NCBI GenBank assembly: GCA_003168265.1
Contig: PMSV01000011.1
Span: 1-64,000, forward strand
Source: Chitinophagaceae bacterium
Lineage (GTDB): Bacteria > Bacteroidota > Bacteroidia > Chitinophagales > Chitinophagaceae
Reading direction: 5' to 3'
Length of the DNA: 64,000 nt
Both the position numbers and the translations under genes were made by a program. Below the pieces are notes generated by a model that made no database searches, had not been told where the DNA came from, and saw only the letters and a program-made list of their open reading frames with translations. Each line of letters begins with the position of its first letter. Position 1 is the stretch's first letter. This document shows, piece after piece, positions 53,789 through 62,880 of the stretch.

Positions 53789-53801
53789 CTACTAAATTTG
53801 T
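53789..53801 (+). promoter_or_regulatory. CTACTAAATTTGT promoter box (copy 2) before the Cys leader
   Basis: The exact 13-mer found at 52163-52175. It contains the -7 element TAAATTTG (53793-53800), which would start transcription about 5-8 bases before the ATG of the leader ORF at 53813. Shared use at both control regions suggests common regulation. Confidence 0.6.
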
Positions 53802-53812
53802 CCGATACACAA

Positions 53813-53884
53813 ATGCAACCCTTAGTTACATACAAAGTCCAAAAGATGCCACATTCTTGTTGTTGCTGTTGTTGTATGCCTTAA
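53813..53884 (+). CDS. Poly-cysteine leader peptide (six consecutive Cys codons)
   Basis: A 23-codon ORF below the track cutoff. From the ATG at 53813 it runs in frame to MPHS, then six Cys codons (TGT TGT TGC TGT TGT TGT), Met, Pro and TAA (53882-53884); an internal ATG at 53846 would give a 12-residue version. It starts right after a perfect promoter and 97 bp before the sulfhydrylase gene. Runs of codons for the end-product amino acid are the hallmark of attenuation leaders (as for His, Trp and Leu operons; poly-Cys leaders are known in mycobacteria). Here stalling would report charged Cys-tRNA. The peptide itself probably has no function. Confidence 0.8.
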   Translation: MQPLVTYKVQKMPHSCCCCCCMP

Positions 53885-53919
53885 GGCATAATTTAATTAT
53901 TCCCCTTCAAAGGGTTGCA
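53814..53919 (+). promoter_or_regulatory. RNA switch enclosing the Cys leader (long-range stem plus alternative hairpins)
   Basis: TGCAACCCTT (53814-53823, start of the leader ORF) is perfectly complementary to AAGGGTTGCA (53910-53919). Inside that 10-bp stem lie the Cys run and a perfect 14-base palindrome ATGCCTTAAGGCAT (53876-53889) covering the stop codon. The 3' strand also overlaps a local hairpin CCCT/AGGG (53903-53914), so the two folds exclude each other. No T-rich terminator follows, so control may act on sulfhydrylase translation or on rho rather than by an intrinsic terminator. The folding is my reading, not computed. Confidence 0.6.
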
Positions 53920-53969
53920 CCATTCTTCCGGATGAGCAGTTCATTAAAATAATCAAATTCATCATCTAA

Positions 53970-55304
<1,335 letters not shown>

Positions 55305-55311
55305 AACTGAC

Positions 55312-55335
55312 AAGGGGGGCGCAAAATCCCCCCTT
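55312..55335 (+). other. Perfect hairpin between metY and metX, no T tract
   Basis: AAGGGGGG, loop CGCAAAAT, CCCCCCTT forms an 8-bp very stable stem right after the metY stop. Without a T tract it is unlikely to be an intrinsic terminator; it may protect the metY 3' end or slow decay or read-through. Confidence 0.6.
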
Positions 55336-55349
55336 CATCCGGATCTCAT

Positions 55350-56420
55350 ATGCCCAATCTCATTTACACATATAACCATCCCTTCACCCTCGAATCGGGT
55401 ATCGTATTGCCTGGATACCATTTGGCCTATACCCTCTATGGGAGACTGAATGAAAAAAAGGACAATGCAGTCTGGATTTTCCATGCCCTCACTGCCAACA
55501 GCGATCCTGCACAATGGTGGCCCGGCCTGGTTGGGGAAGGGAATCTATTTGATCCTTCGGATTTTTTCATTATCTGTGTAAACATGCCGGGAAGTTGCTA
55601 TGGCAGCCTCGGGCCGCTAAGTGAGAATCCGGCTACGGGCCAACCCTACTTCCACGATTTTCCTTTTTTTACTCCTCGTGATATGGTCCGGGCCTACCAA
55701 CCGCTTAAAAAAGAACTCGGCATCGAGCGGATAAAGATCGGCATCGGCGGGTCGATGGGAGGCCAGCAATTATTGGAATGGGCTATTGAAGAGCCGGGTC
55801 TTTTCGAATTTATATTCCCCATCGCTACCAATGCCTGGCATTCGGCCTGGGGCATTGCCTTTAATGCCTCCCAGCGGGCCTGCATAGAAACGGATCTAAG
55901 TTGGGTTGAAAAAAGGCCGGATGCGGGTATCGAAGGAATGAAAACAGCCCGTTCTGTGGCCCTTCTCTCCTATCGTCACTATGAAACCTACCGGGAAAGT
56001 CAACAGGAGGAGGACCTGGAGAGGTTGGTTCAATTCAGAAGTGAATCCTATCAGCGTTACCAGGGAGAAAAATTGGCCATTCGCTTCAATGCATTCAGTT
56101 ATTATAAGCTCAGCCAGAGCATGGATGCCCACCAGGTGGGAAGAGGAAGAAACAATCCTCAGCAAGCCCTGCAGCGAATCAGGTCAAAGGCCCTCGTTAT
56201 TGGAATCGATACGGATATTCTTTTCCCACTCACTGAACAACAATTCATTACATCATATATCCAGGGGGCATCGCTGGTGAAGATACATTCCCGGTACGGC
56301 CATGACGGCTTTCTCCTCGAATATGAGCAAATAGGCAGTTTGATCGGAGAATTTATTCAACTAAAAACCCATTCAAGCGTTAAATTTGCATCCTCAAATT
56401 CTGAAAATGGAAGCACATAA
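55350..56420 (+). CDS. metX: Homoserine O-acetyltransferase
   Basis: 356 residues of alpha/beta-hydrolase fold. 'VWIFHALTANSDPAQWWPGLVG', 'NMPGSCYGSLGPLSENPATGQPY', the nucleophile elbow 'IGIGGSMGGQQLLEWA' (Ser) and, near the end, 'IDTDILFPL' (Asp) and 'SRYGHDGFLLE' (His) are MetX signatures. It activates homoserine with acetyl-CoA, supplying metY. It overlaps the homoserine dehydrogenase gene by 14 bp. Confidence 0.95.
   Translation: MPNLIYTYNHPFTLESGIVLPGYHLAYTLYGRLNEKKDNAVWIFHALTANSDPAQWWPGLVGEGNLFDPSDFFIICVNMPGSCYGSLGPLSENPATGQPYFHDFPFFTPRDMVRAYQPLKKELGIERIKIGIGGSMGGQQLLEWAIEEPGLFEFIFPIATNAWHSAWGIAFNASQRACIETDLSWVEKRPDAGIEGMKTARSVALLSYRHYETYRESQQEEDLERLVQFRSESYQRYQGEKLAIRFNAFSYYKLSQSMDAHQVGRGRNNPQQALQRIRSKALVIGIDTDILFPLTEQQFITSYIQGASLVKIHSRYGHDGFLLEYEQIGSLIGEFIQLKTHSSVKFASSNSENGST
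56381..56388 (+). promoter_or_regulatory. Internal -7 element before the homoserine dehydrogenase gene
   Basis: TAAATTTG, perfect, inside the metX 3' end and 18 nt before the ATG at 56407. It also contains the TTG that opens the track ORF, so that start is unlikely. Confidence 0.45.
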
Positions 56421-57663
56421 GCAATTGACAATCGGATTATTCGGATTCGGCGTTGTAGGAGAAGGGCTCTATAAGATCTTGCATCAAACACCCTCACTGA
56501 AAGCTAGCATAAAAAAGGTTTGCATTAAAAACCCCCAGAAAAAAAGAGATGCCCCTTCCTCTCTTTTTACGACGGACCGTTATGAATTGCTGAACGATCC
56601 CCAGATCAATGTCATTGTGGAAGTCATCAATGAAACTGAACCGGCTTTTGAAATTGTTTCCACGGCTTTGAAAAATAAAAAATCTGTGGTGAGCGCCAGC
56701 AAAAAAATGCTGGCCGAGCACCTTCCCGAATTACTGAGGTTACAGGAATCCACCGGAGAATCACTGTTATATGAAGCAGCGGCCTGCGCATCCATTCCCG
56801 TCATCCGAAACCTCGAAGAATATTATGACAATGACCTCCTGCATTCTATGAATGCTATAGTGAATGGGTCAACTAATTTTATCTTGACGAAAATGTTTGA
56901 GGAAGGACTGGATTTTCAGGAAGCCCTCCTTCTTGCCCAGCAATTAGGTTTCGCCGAAAGTGATCCATCACTTGACATCGAAGGTCATGATGCCGTAAAT
57001 AAATGGTCCATCCTATTGACCCATGCCTATGGAATCGTGGAGCACCCCCAGAAACTGGTATTTAACGGGATCCAGAATATCCGTCTCGGAGATGCGGCTG
57101 TGGCAAAGGAAAAAAATCACGATATCAAACTGGTCGCCCAGGCAAAAAAATTAAAAAATGGCAAGGTAGCTGCCTTTGTCCTTCCCCAGTTCGTAAGGCA
57201 TGACGAACACCTTGCCTTTGTAAAGAACGAATACAACGGAGTAGTGCTGGAAAGCGGATTTGCAGATAAGCAATTCTTTTATGGGAAGGGTGCCGGAAGT
57301 TTCCCGACCGCCTCCGCAGTGCTTAGCGATCTCTCCGCGCTTCGTTACCAATACCGCTATGAATACAAAAAACTCTACCACCACCTGCCCAATGAGTTGA
57401 GTGATGATTTTTATGTCAAAGCCTACATTAGTTTCGACGACTGGAAATATATGCCAAGGGAAAAAATAGAATGGATTGAAGAATGGCATGCTGGCTCGGC
57501 GCGCAAATATTTGGTAGGCGGTCTTCATTTCAGCGAGCTGAAGGCAAATAGCTGGTGGAAGGAAAATAACAGTTCCCTTATCCTTTTCCCGGATCCCATT
57601 ATCGAGGACATGGAGATTCGTAAATTGAAAAAGAAAAGCCTGGAATTGGCCGGGATCGTATAA
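56407..57663 (+). CDS. hom: Homoserine dehydrogenase
   Basis: The ATG at 56407 gives 418 residues. NAD(P) fold 'LTIGLFGFGVVGEGLYKIL', catalytic region 'VVSASKKMLAEHL' and 'YEAAACASIPVIRNLEEYYDNDLLHSMNAIVNGSTNFILTKM', then 'GFAESDPSLDIEGHDAVNKWSIL' with the conserved metal- and substrate-binding residues. No C-terminal ACT domain is obvious. It reduces aspartate semialdehyde to homoserine, the entry to methionine here. It overlaps metX by 14 bp and is closed by a terminator. Confidence 0.92.
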   Translation: MEAHKQLTIGLFGFGVVGEGLYKILHQTPSLKASIKKVCIKNPQKKRDAPSSLFTTDRYELLNDPQINVIVEVINETEPAFEIVSTALKNKKSVVSASKKMLAEHLPELLRLQESTGESLLYEAAACASIPVIRNLEEYYDNDLLHSMNAIVNGSTNFILTKMFEEGLDFQEALLLAQQLGFAESDPSLDIEGHDAVNKWSILLTHAYGIVEHPQKLVFNGIQNIRLGDAAVAKEKNHDIKLVAQAKKLKNGKVAAFVLPQFVRHDEHLAFVKNEYNGVVLESGFADKQFFYGKGAGSFPTASAVLSDLSALRYQYRYEYKKLYHHLPNELSDDFYVKAYISFDDWKYMPREKIEWIEEWHAGSARKYLVGGLHFSELKANSWWKENNSSLILFPDPIIEDMEIRKLKKKSLELAGIV

Positions 57664-57680
57664 TAGATTTACTATGGGGC

Positions 57681-57704
57681 AAACCTCCTTCGGAGGTTTT
57701 TATT
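57681..57704 (+). terminator. Terminator of the methionine cluster (bidirectional)
   Basis: AAACCTCC-TTC-GGAGGTTT followed by TTATT, 18 bp after the hom stop and 6 bp before the convergent peroxiredoxin stop, so it serves both. Confidence 0.85.
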
Positions 57705-57709
57705 AGTGG

Positions 57710-58231
57710 TCAGGAACTCTTCAATTGACGGATATAGGCCAGGGTCTGCTTGCTATGCTCGGGTCCGTTGGTGAAGGAATCGAAGGTAAAGATGATCTTT
57801 CCTGCTTTGTCTACCACAAAAGTCTCACGCCCTGTGAATACAAGGGTTTTTTTCACCCCAAACGATTTATAAACCTTATTGTCTGGATCGCTCAGGAGCA
57901 GGAAAGGAAGCTGATGATTCTTTTGAAAACTCTTATGGCTTTCCACGGACGCAAAATTAATGCCGATGACCAGGGCTCCCGCCCTTTCAAAATCGGCAAA
58001 ACTGTCCCGAAAAGAGCAGGACTCCTTTGTACAGACTGAGCTTTCATCTTTTGGATAAAAATAAATAACCAGGATCTTCCTTCCGATATAATCCTTAATA
58101 TCAAACCAGTTCCCGTTCTGGTCCTGCAACCTGAACTCTGGAACCCGATCTCCCACTTTCAGCGTCTGGGAATTGCCCTGGCATGAACTGAGTAAGATGC
58201 TTAATGAGAAGATGTATAAAAGAGCCTTCAT
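57710..58231 (-). CDS. Lipoprotein peroxiredoxin (AhpC/TSA, Bcp-like)
   Basis: The track opens at 58288, but the ATG at 58231 begins a lipoprotein signal ('MKALLYIFSLSILLSSC', lipid Cys17), giving 173 residues. The Prx fold shows 'LVIYFYPKDESSVCTKESCSFRD', with peroxidatic Cys and a second Cys five residues on, as in Bcp enzymes. Anchoring implies peroxide reduction in the periplasm. It converges with hom across a shared terminator and is divergent from the hydrolase gene. Confidence 0.88.
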   Translation of the reverse strand: MKALLYIFSLSILLSSCQGNSQTLKVGDRVPEFRLQDQNGNWFDIKDYIGRKILVIYFYPKDESSVCTKESCSFRDSFADFERAGALVIGINFASVESHKSFQKNHQLPFLLLSDPDNKVYKSFGVKKTLVFTGRETFVVDKAGKIIFTFDSFTNGPEHSKQTLAYIRQLKSS

Positions 58232-58289
58232 TGTGCAAATTTCAATATATTTATTCTTTAGGCTGTTTTTATATCCAAAATTTTGCATT

Positions 58290-60128
58290 ATGAGAAAAAA
58301 GCATCTTCTCCTTGTTCTGGTATTCTTTTTTTCCCTGTTATATAGCCATGCTCAACTGGGCCAGATCATTTACAAGAAAACATCGGTAATGATCCCGATG
58401 AGGGATGGAGTCCGCTTATTCACTGTGATCCTGAGTCCGGTCAATATCGATGGCAATTTCCCGATACTGATGCAAAGAACGCCCTATGGGGCGGATATAC
58501 CGATTGCCGACGATTCAGTCTTTTTGATTCAACCAAATTTCCCTTATTACAATATGGCGGTGGAAGGATATATTTTTGTGAGGCAGGATATCCGCGGAAA
58601 ATACAAAAGCGAAGGAACCATGGAGATCCATTCGCCGCTCATCCATCTCACCCGAAAAGGAACAGTAGATGAAAGCACGGATACCTATGATGCGATCGAC
58701 TGGCTGATCAAAAAAATCCCGCACAACAATGGTAAAGCCGGGCTGGTCGGTATCTCCTATCCGGGATGGTTGGCCCTGGTCGGAGCAGTCGATCCGCATC
58801 CGGCCCTGAAAGCGTCTTCTGAGCAGGCCTGCATGTCCGACCTTTTCCTGGGAGATGATTTTCACCACAATGGCGCCTTCCGTCTCAGTTATGGAATGGA
58901 ATACAGTTATGAAGTGGAATATGGAAAAGGCGACAGTGAATTCCCATTTGCACAATTCGATCTATACGACTGGTACAGGCAATTGGGTTCCCTGGCCCAT
59001 GTGGATGAAAAATATTTTCACGGAAAAATTCCGACCTGGAACCATTTTGTAGCTCATCCCAACTATGACAGTTTCTGGAAATCCAATTCCCCTCTTAACT
59101 ATGTCCGTTACCCCGAAATTCCCATGCTCCATGTAGGCGGTTATTTTGACCAGGAGGATATGCAGGGGCCGCAGCTTATGTATGAGCATATGGAAAAGCT
59201 GGACAGCTTTCACCGCAACTATATTATCCTGGGGCCCTGGAATCACGGAGGCTGGGCCCGGGGAAAGGGGGATAGCCTGGGTAAGATCTCTTTTGAAAAC
59301 AAAACCGGAGAATATTTCCAGCAACTGCAGAAGAAATGGTTTGATTACTGGTTAAAGGGGACTGGGGATGGACATTTTGACGAAGCGACCTGCTTTCAGA
59401 CTGGCAGTAACCAATGGAAAACCTATGAAAGCTGGCCCCCGAAGGAAGCGGAACACCGTAACCTCTATTTTGGGGCGGCCCATCATGCCTCCTTTGAAAA
59501 ACCAGCTCAGGCAACCGGAAGTGAATCTTACCAGAGTGACCCGGCTAAACCCGTGCCTTACCGCACCCAGCCAATCGAAGCTACCTATGGACCCGGCAGC
59601 CGCTGGAGGACCTGGCATGTAGATGACCAGGGCTTCGCCTATTCACGCCCCGATGTACTCAGCTTTAGTACGGATACCCTGACGGAAGACCTGACTGTAA
59701 CCGGTAGAATTCTCGCACATCTATTTGCAAGCACGACTGGAACAGATGCCGACTGGATAGTTAAACTGATCGATGAATACCCTGATTATTATCAGCCCAA
59801 TTTCCTAATGAGCGGCTATATGTTACCAGTAGCAATGGAAGTATTCCGGGGGCGATTTCGCAAAAGCTTTGAACATCCAAGCCCATTGATACCAGGCAAA
59901 CCCGAAGAATACCTGGTCAATCTCCATCAGATCAACCATACATTCCGCAAAGGACACCGCATCATCATACAGGTGCAGAGTACCTGGTTCCCGGTGATCG
60001 ACCGCAATCCGCAGAAATATATTCCCAATATTTTTCAGGCAAAAGACATTGATTTCATCAAGGCCGAAGAAACGGTCTATTTCAATGCGAGCTATCCTTC
60101 GCATATTGAACTGCCGGTGATGAAATGA
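58290..60128 (+). CDS. CocE/NonD-family exported hydrolase (S15-like)
   Basis: The track starts 39 codons too early; the ATG at 58290 begins a signal peptide ('LLLVLVFFFSLLYSHAQ'), giving 612 residues. The alpha/beta-hydrolase domain has 'VMIPMRDGVRLFTVILSP', 'FVRQDIRGKYKSEG', the nucleophile elbow 'AGLVGISYPGWLALVGA' (Ser) and later 'LHVGGYFDQED' and 'ILGPWNHGGWARG' (Asp/His region), then the C-terminal jelly-roll of X-Pro dipeptidyl-peptidase type. Related proteins hydrolyse cocaine, glutaryl-acyl or X-Pro peptides; substrate unknown. A palindromic CAAAATTTTG (58276-58285) lies in the divergent promoter region. Confidence 0.92.
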   Translation: MRKKHLLLVLVFFFSLLYSHAQLGQIIYKKTSVMIPMRDGVRLFTVILSPVNIDGNFPILMQRTPYGADIPIADDSVFLIQPNFPYYNMAVEGYIFVRQDIRGKYKSEGTMEIHSPLIHLTRKGTVDESTDTYDAIDWLIKKIPHNNGKAGLVGISYPGWLALVGAVDPHPALKASSEQACMSDLFLGDDFHHNGAFRLSYGMEYSYEVEYGKGDSEFPFAQFDLYDWYRQLGSLAHVDEKYFHGKIPTWNHFVAHPNYDSFWKSNSPLNYVRYPEIPMLHVGGYFDQEDMQGPQLMYEHMEKLDSFHRNYIILGPWNHGGWARGKGDSLGKISFENKTGEYFQQLQKKWFDYWLKGTGDGHFDEATCFQTGSNQWKTYESWPPKEAEHRNLYFGAAHHASFEKPAQATGSESYQSDPAKPVPYRTQPIEATYGPGSRWRTWHVDDQGFAYSRPDVLSFSTDTLTEDLTVTGRILAHLFASTTGTDADWIVKLIDEYPDYYQPNFLMSGYMLPVAMEVFRGRFRKSFEHPSPLIPGKPEEYLVNLHQINHTFRKGHRIIIQVQSTWFPVIDRNPQKYIPNIFQAKDIDFIKAEETVYFNASYPSHIELPVMK

Positions 60129-60179
60129 AAATCCAGATAAGGATGATGCCCGCCTATCCAGGCACCATCCTGCTTTCAA

Positions 60180-60290
60180 CTATTTAATCAATAATTTCAA
60201 GGCCCCCGATCTCATCTCCTGCTTTTCCTTTATGTCCTTTGGAATTACATCTGCATGCAGGTCATGATGCCCATAACAACGTATGAGAAA
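60180..60290 (-). pseudogene. Relic duplicate of the C-terminus of the next pseudogene
   Basis: On the minus strand this encodes about 'HHDLHADVIPKDIKEKQEMRSGALKLLIK' and a stop, matching the C-terminus of the adjacent gene ('YHDLYVIAIPKDEKEKQEMRLGALKLLIK') at most positions, with DNA similarity obvious in the string 'aatcaataatttcaa'. Upstream the match fades. It is what remains of a second tandem copy, 150 bp away. Confidence 0.75.
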
Positions 60291-60333
60291 GCGAGATGAC
60301 GCCCGGGCATTCAGAGCAACAGTCTAATGGCAA

Positions 60334-61584
60334 CTACTTAATCAATAATTTCAAAGCTCCTAATCTCATCTCCTGCTTCTCTTTCTCATCCTTGGGGATC
60401 GCAATCACGTACAGATCATGGTATCCGGAAACGGCAAGGGAGAATTTGTATTTAAGCGTCACAAAATTATTCGGTTTATTGTTTTTGGGATCCGGAAGCA
60501 AGTCGGCTGACCCTAAAAGAGTTCCGGACCGCCCGTCAAGCCGCAATTCAAAAACATATCCATATAAGGGTGATTTCTCATATCCCACGAGTAAGTCTGC
60601 GCCAATGATCCCGGACAGGTCGATATGGTCGATGCTAAACCAGCCTTCCGTCTTGGTGGTGGTCATATAATGTATTCCCTTTTCATCATCAGTGTCGAAA
60701 TCCTTCATTCTTTTTACTCGATTGAAATTCAGGTTGGCGCTCTTCAATGCAACCGAATTTGTTCCTGTGAGAGGTTTTATCCCTGGGCCGCCTTTGTCTG
60801 TAAAACTGGCGGAAATCACGAGTGCCGCCTTGTCGTTTTCAGTTTTGCCTAGGCTGGGTTTCAATGATCCGGAGGAGGAAAGAGAGGGTTTCACAGCCAC
60901 TTTTTTCCCGAGACTCAGGACCCAGTGCACGATCGTCGTAACATCCGACTGTGAAATATTCGGATGGCCTGCCATTGTTGTTTCCCCCCATACACCTCCA
61001 CCTCCCTTTCTGATCTTATTGATCAGATAATCCGATGATTGGGGATTATCAGGGTATTTTGCCCCAACCAGAGTAAATGCAGGTCCGATAGACTTCCCGG
61101 CCACTTTATGGCATGTTTTGCAATCATAGCTCATCATCAGGCCTTCCCCTGTTGCAGCAGCCATTGCCTGCTGATGTCCCAATGGCGCAGCAGCTTTATC
61201 AAAACCCTCCAGATAATCAGCAGAAATGTAAAGGCCATTGGGCGGGCGGGCATAAGCTGTATCCTCATCGCTGACACTCACCTTATATTCGACTTCTTTT
61301 CCCGGAAAATAGAATGATTGATTGCCGACGATATCGATACTCACTATGGGTTGTTGATTTCCGGCATAGACATGGAGTTCCTCGCTTTTTATGGAAGCGC
61401 CTTCAGGGTCCTTCACCTCTGCATAGATCTGGTAATCCCCTGGCGTTTTATACGTATAACTCACTTCCGGGTCCTTGGTTTCCAGCTTTTCTCCATTGCC
61501 AAAATTCCAGGTATAGTTCAGTGGTTCCTGTTCCGGGTCCCTTGCCTCCACTTTCAGTTTTACCGTAAAGGGAAGGTCGCCGGT
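60334..61584 (-). pseudogene. 5'-truncated PKD-cytochrome c-carbohydrate-binding fusion (remnant of a sugar-dehydrogenase fusion)
   Basis: The 405-residue ORF opens at a GTG inside a PKD domain; the frame stays open upstream only to a stop at 61585-61587. The protein has a partial PKD domain ('YTWNFGNGEKLETKDPEVSYTYKTPGDYQIYAEV'), a c-type cytochrome ('MSYDCKTCHKVAGKSIGPAFTLVG', CxxCH haem site; 'TTMAGHPNISQSDV' Met ligand region) and a CBM-like C-terminal domain. This order occurs at the end of large Bacteroidota proteins starting with a ThuA or glucose/sorbosone-dehydrogenase propeller, which is missing here along with any signal peptide. The remainder could not reach the periplasm, so decay is likely. 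Confidence 0.75.
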
Positions 61585-61749
61585 TTAGGGAATTGGATAT
61601 ATCGAAAAAAAGAGTAGTTTGAAGCTTATTAATTTTATCCCTCAAAAAATGAAGCGGTAGATTTGATTGTATAAACCTTGATTCTAGATACGAATTCAAA
61701 AATGATACCAACACTTCATGATAATGCAGATGTCAAAAAGCGAATATTT

Positions 61750-62145
61750 TCAATCCACTTTCACCACTTTTCCTAATTCTTCATCCTCATCATCTTCATA
61801 ATCATCAGGAATATCGAGATCGCTGGCGCCGAGATCGTAGTATTCAGTTTCTTCATTCAACGGGTCACCGTTATCATCCGTCGAATCCACAACCGCACTC
61901 TTTAATTCCCTTTCTTCCTCCAAAGAATTACCGTCCGCCATATCTCTCAGAATGGCCTTTTCTTCAATACTTACACTATTCTCATTGCTAAGATGGTCAC
62001 CATCCTCATCAGTTGATGAAGCAGTCATATCCTCCATCTCCCGAATTCGGGGAGGTTTGATAAATTCCTGACCCGGAATATCCTTGACTTCAGGCAAATC
62101 AAGTGTTATTTTTTTCTCCTGCTCTTTTACTTTTCTCTTTTTCAT
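61750..62145 (-). CDS. Acidic repeat-containing cytoplasmic protein, function unknown
   Basis: The ATG at 62145 gives 131 residues beginning 'MKKRKVKEQEKKITLDLPEVKDIPGQ'. The rest is very acidic with a repeated element ('TASSTDEDGDHLSNE' and 'VVDSTDDNGDPLNEE'), ending 'PDDYEDDEDEELG'. No signal peptide, membrane helix or catalytic motif. I know similar short acidic Bacteroidota proteins with 'DIPGQE' openings; their function is unknown. It is divergent from the DUF4142 gene. Confidence 0.7.
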   Translation of the reverse strand: MKKRKVKEQEKKITLDLPEVKDIPGQEFIKPPRIREMEDMTASSTDEDGDHLSNENSVSIEEKAILRDMADGNSLEEERELKSAVVDSTDDNGDPLNEETEYYDLGASDLDIPDDYEDDEDEELGKVVKVD

Positions 62146-62310
62146 ATATAACCATACAACAAAAATGCTGCCCTTTTCTAAACGCAACAATTGCTCGCTT
62201 TCGTAGCAAATTTTCCACATATTGTATAGCCTGATTCTCAATAGTTTCTGTTCCCTGAGAGTAAACTCATGGCATGCAATTTGAAATCCTCTATCTATAC
62301 ATGTCAAATT

Positions 62311-62880
62311 ATGAAAGGATTGTCTTTCCTCGTTTTATCGCTATCCTTTTTCTTCTTTTCCTGTGGCAATGGCGCCAATAGCAATTCAAATGCTGTGGAT
62401 ACTACAAAATCAGCAGATACCACCCGGAATAGTCCGGTTGTTTCCATTGGCAGCCGGGATTCGACTTTTTCAGTAAATGCCGCTGATGCCGGAATGCTGG
62501 AAGTTGAACTCGGTAAAATAGCACAATCAAATTCTCAAAACCAGAAAGTAAAAAATTTCGGATCAATGATGGTAAGAGATCATACTAAAGCAGGTGATGA
62601 ATTAAAAACCATTGCTCAAACTAAACATATTACTCTTCCGTCGCAGTTATCACCTGAAAGTCAAAATAAAGTAGACGAACTTAGAAATAAAAAAGGAAAG
62701 GACTTTGATAAATCCTACATGGATTTGATGGTAAAAGGCCACACAAAAGTGGGAGCAATGTTCGAAGATGAAATAAAAAATGGTTCCGATGCCGATCTCA
62801 AATCTTTTGCAAGCAATACCTTAACTACCATCCAAATGCACCTCGATTCGGCAAAAAAATGTGAGAAGATGGTAAAATAA
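62311..62880 (+). CDS. DUF4142-family lipoprotein
   Basis: The ATG at 62311 starts a lipoprotein signal ('MKGLSFLVLSLSFFFFSC', lipid Cys18), giving 189 residues. The DUF4142 helical bundle covers about 60-185: 'FSVNAADAGMLEVELGKIAQSNSQNQKVKNFGSMMVRDHTKAGDEL' and 'SYMDLMVKGHTKVGAMFEDEI', with the two repeated 'M...H' positions of this ferritin-like fold. Such proteins are common stress-associated envelope proteins; function unproven. The stop is adjacent to the convergent kinase gene. Confidence 0.88.
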   Translation: MKGLSFLVLSLSFFFFSCGNGANSNSNAVDTTKSADTTRNSPVVSIGSRDSTFSVNAADAGMLEVELGKIAQSNSQNQKVKNFGSMMVRDHTKAGDELKTIAQTKHITLPSQLSPESQNKVDELRNKKGKDFDKSYMDLMVKGHTKVGAMFEDEIKNGSDADLKSFASNTLTTIQMHLDSAKKCEKMVK

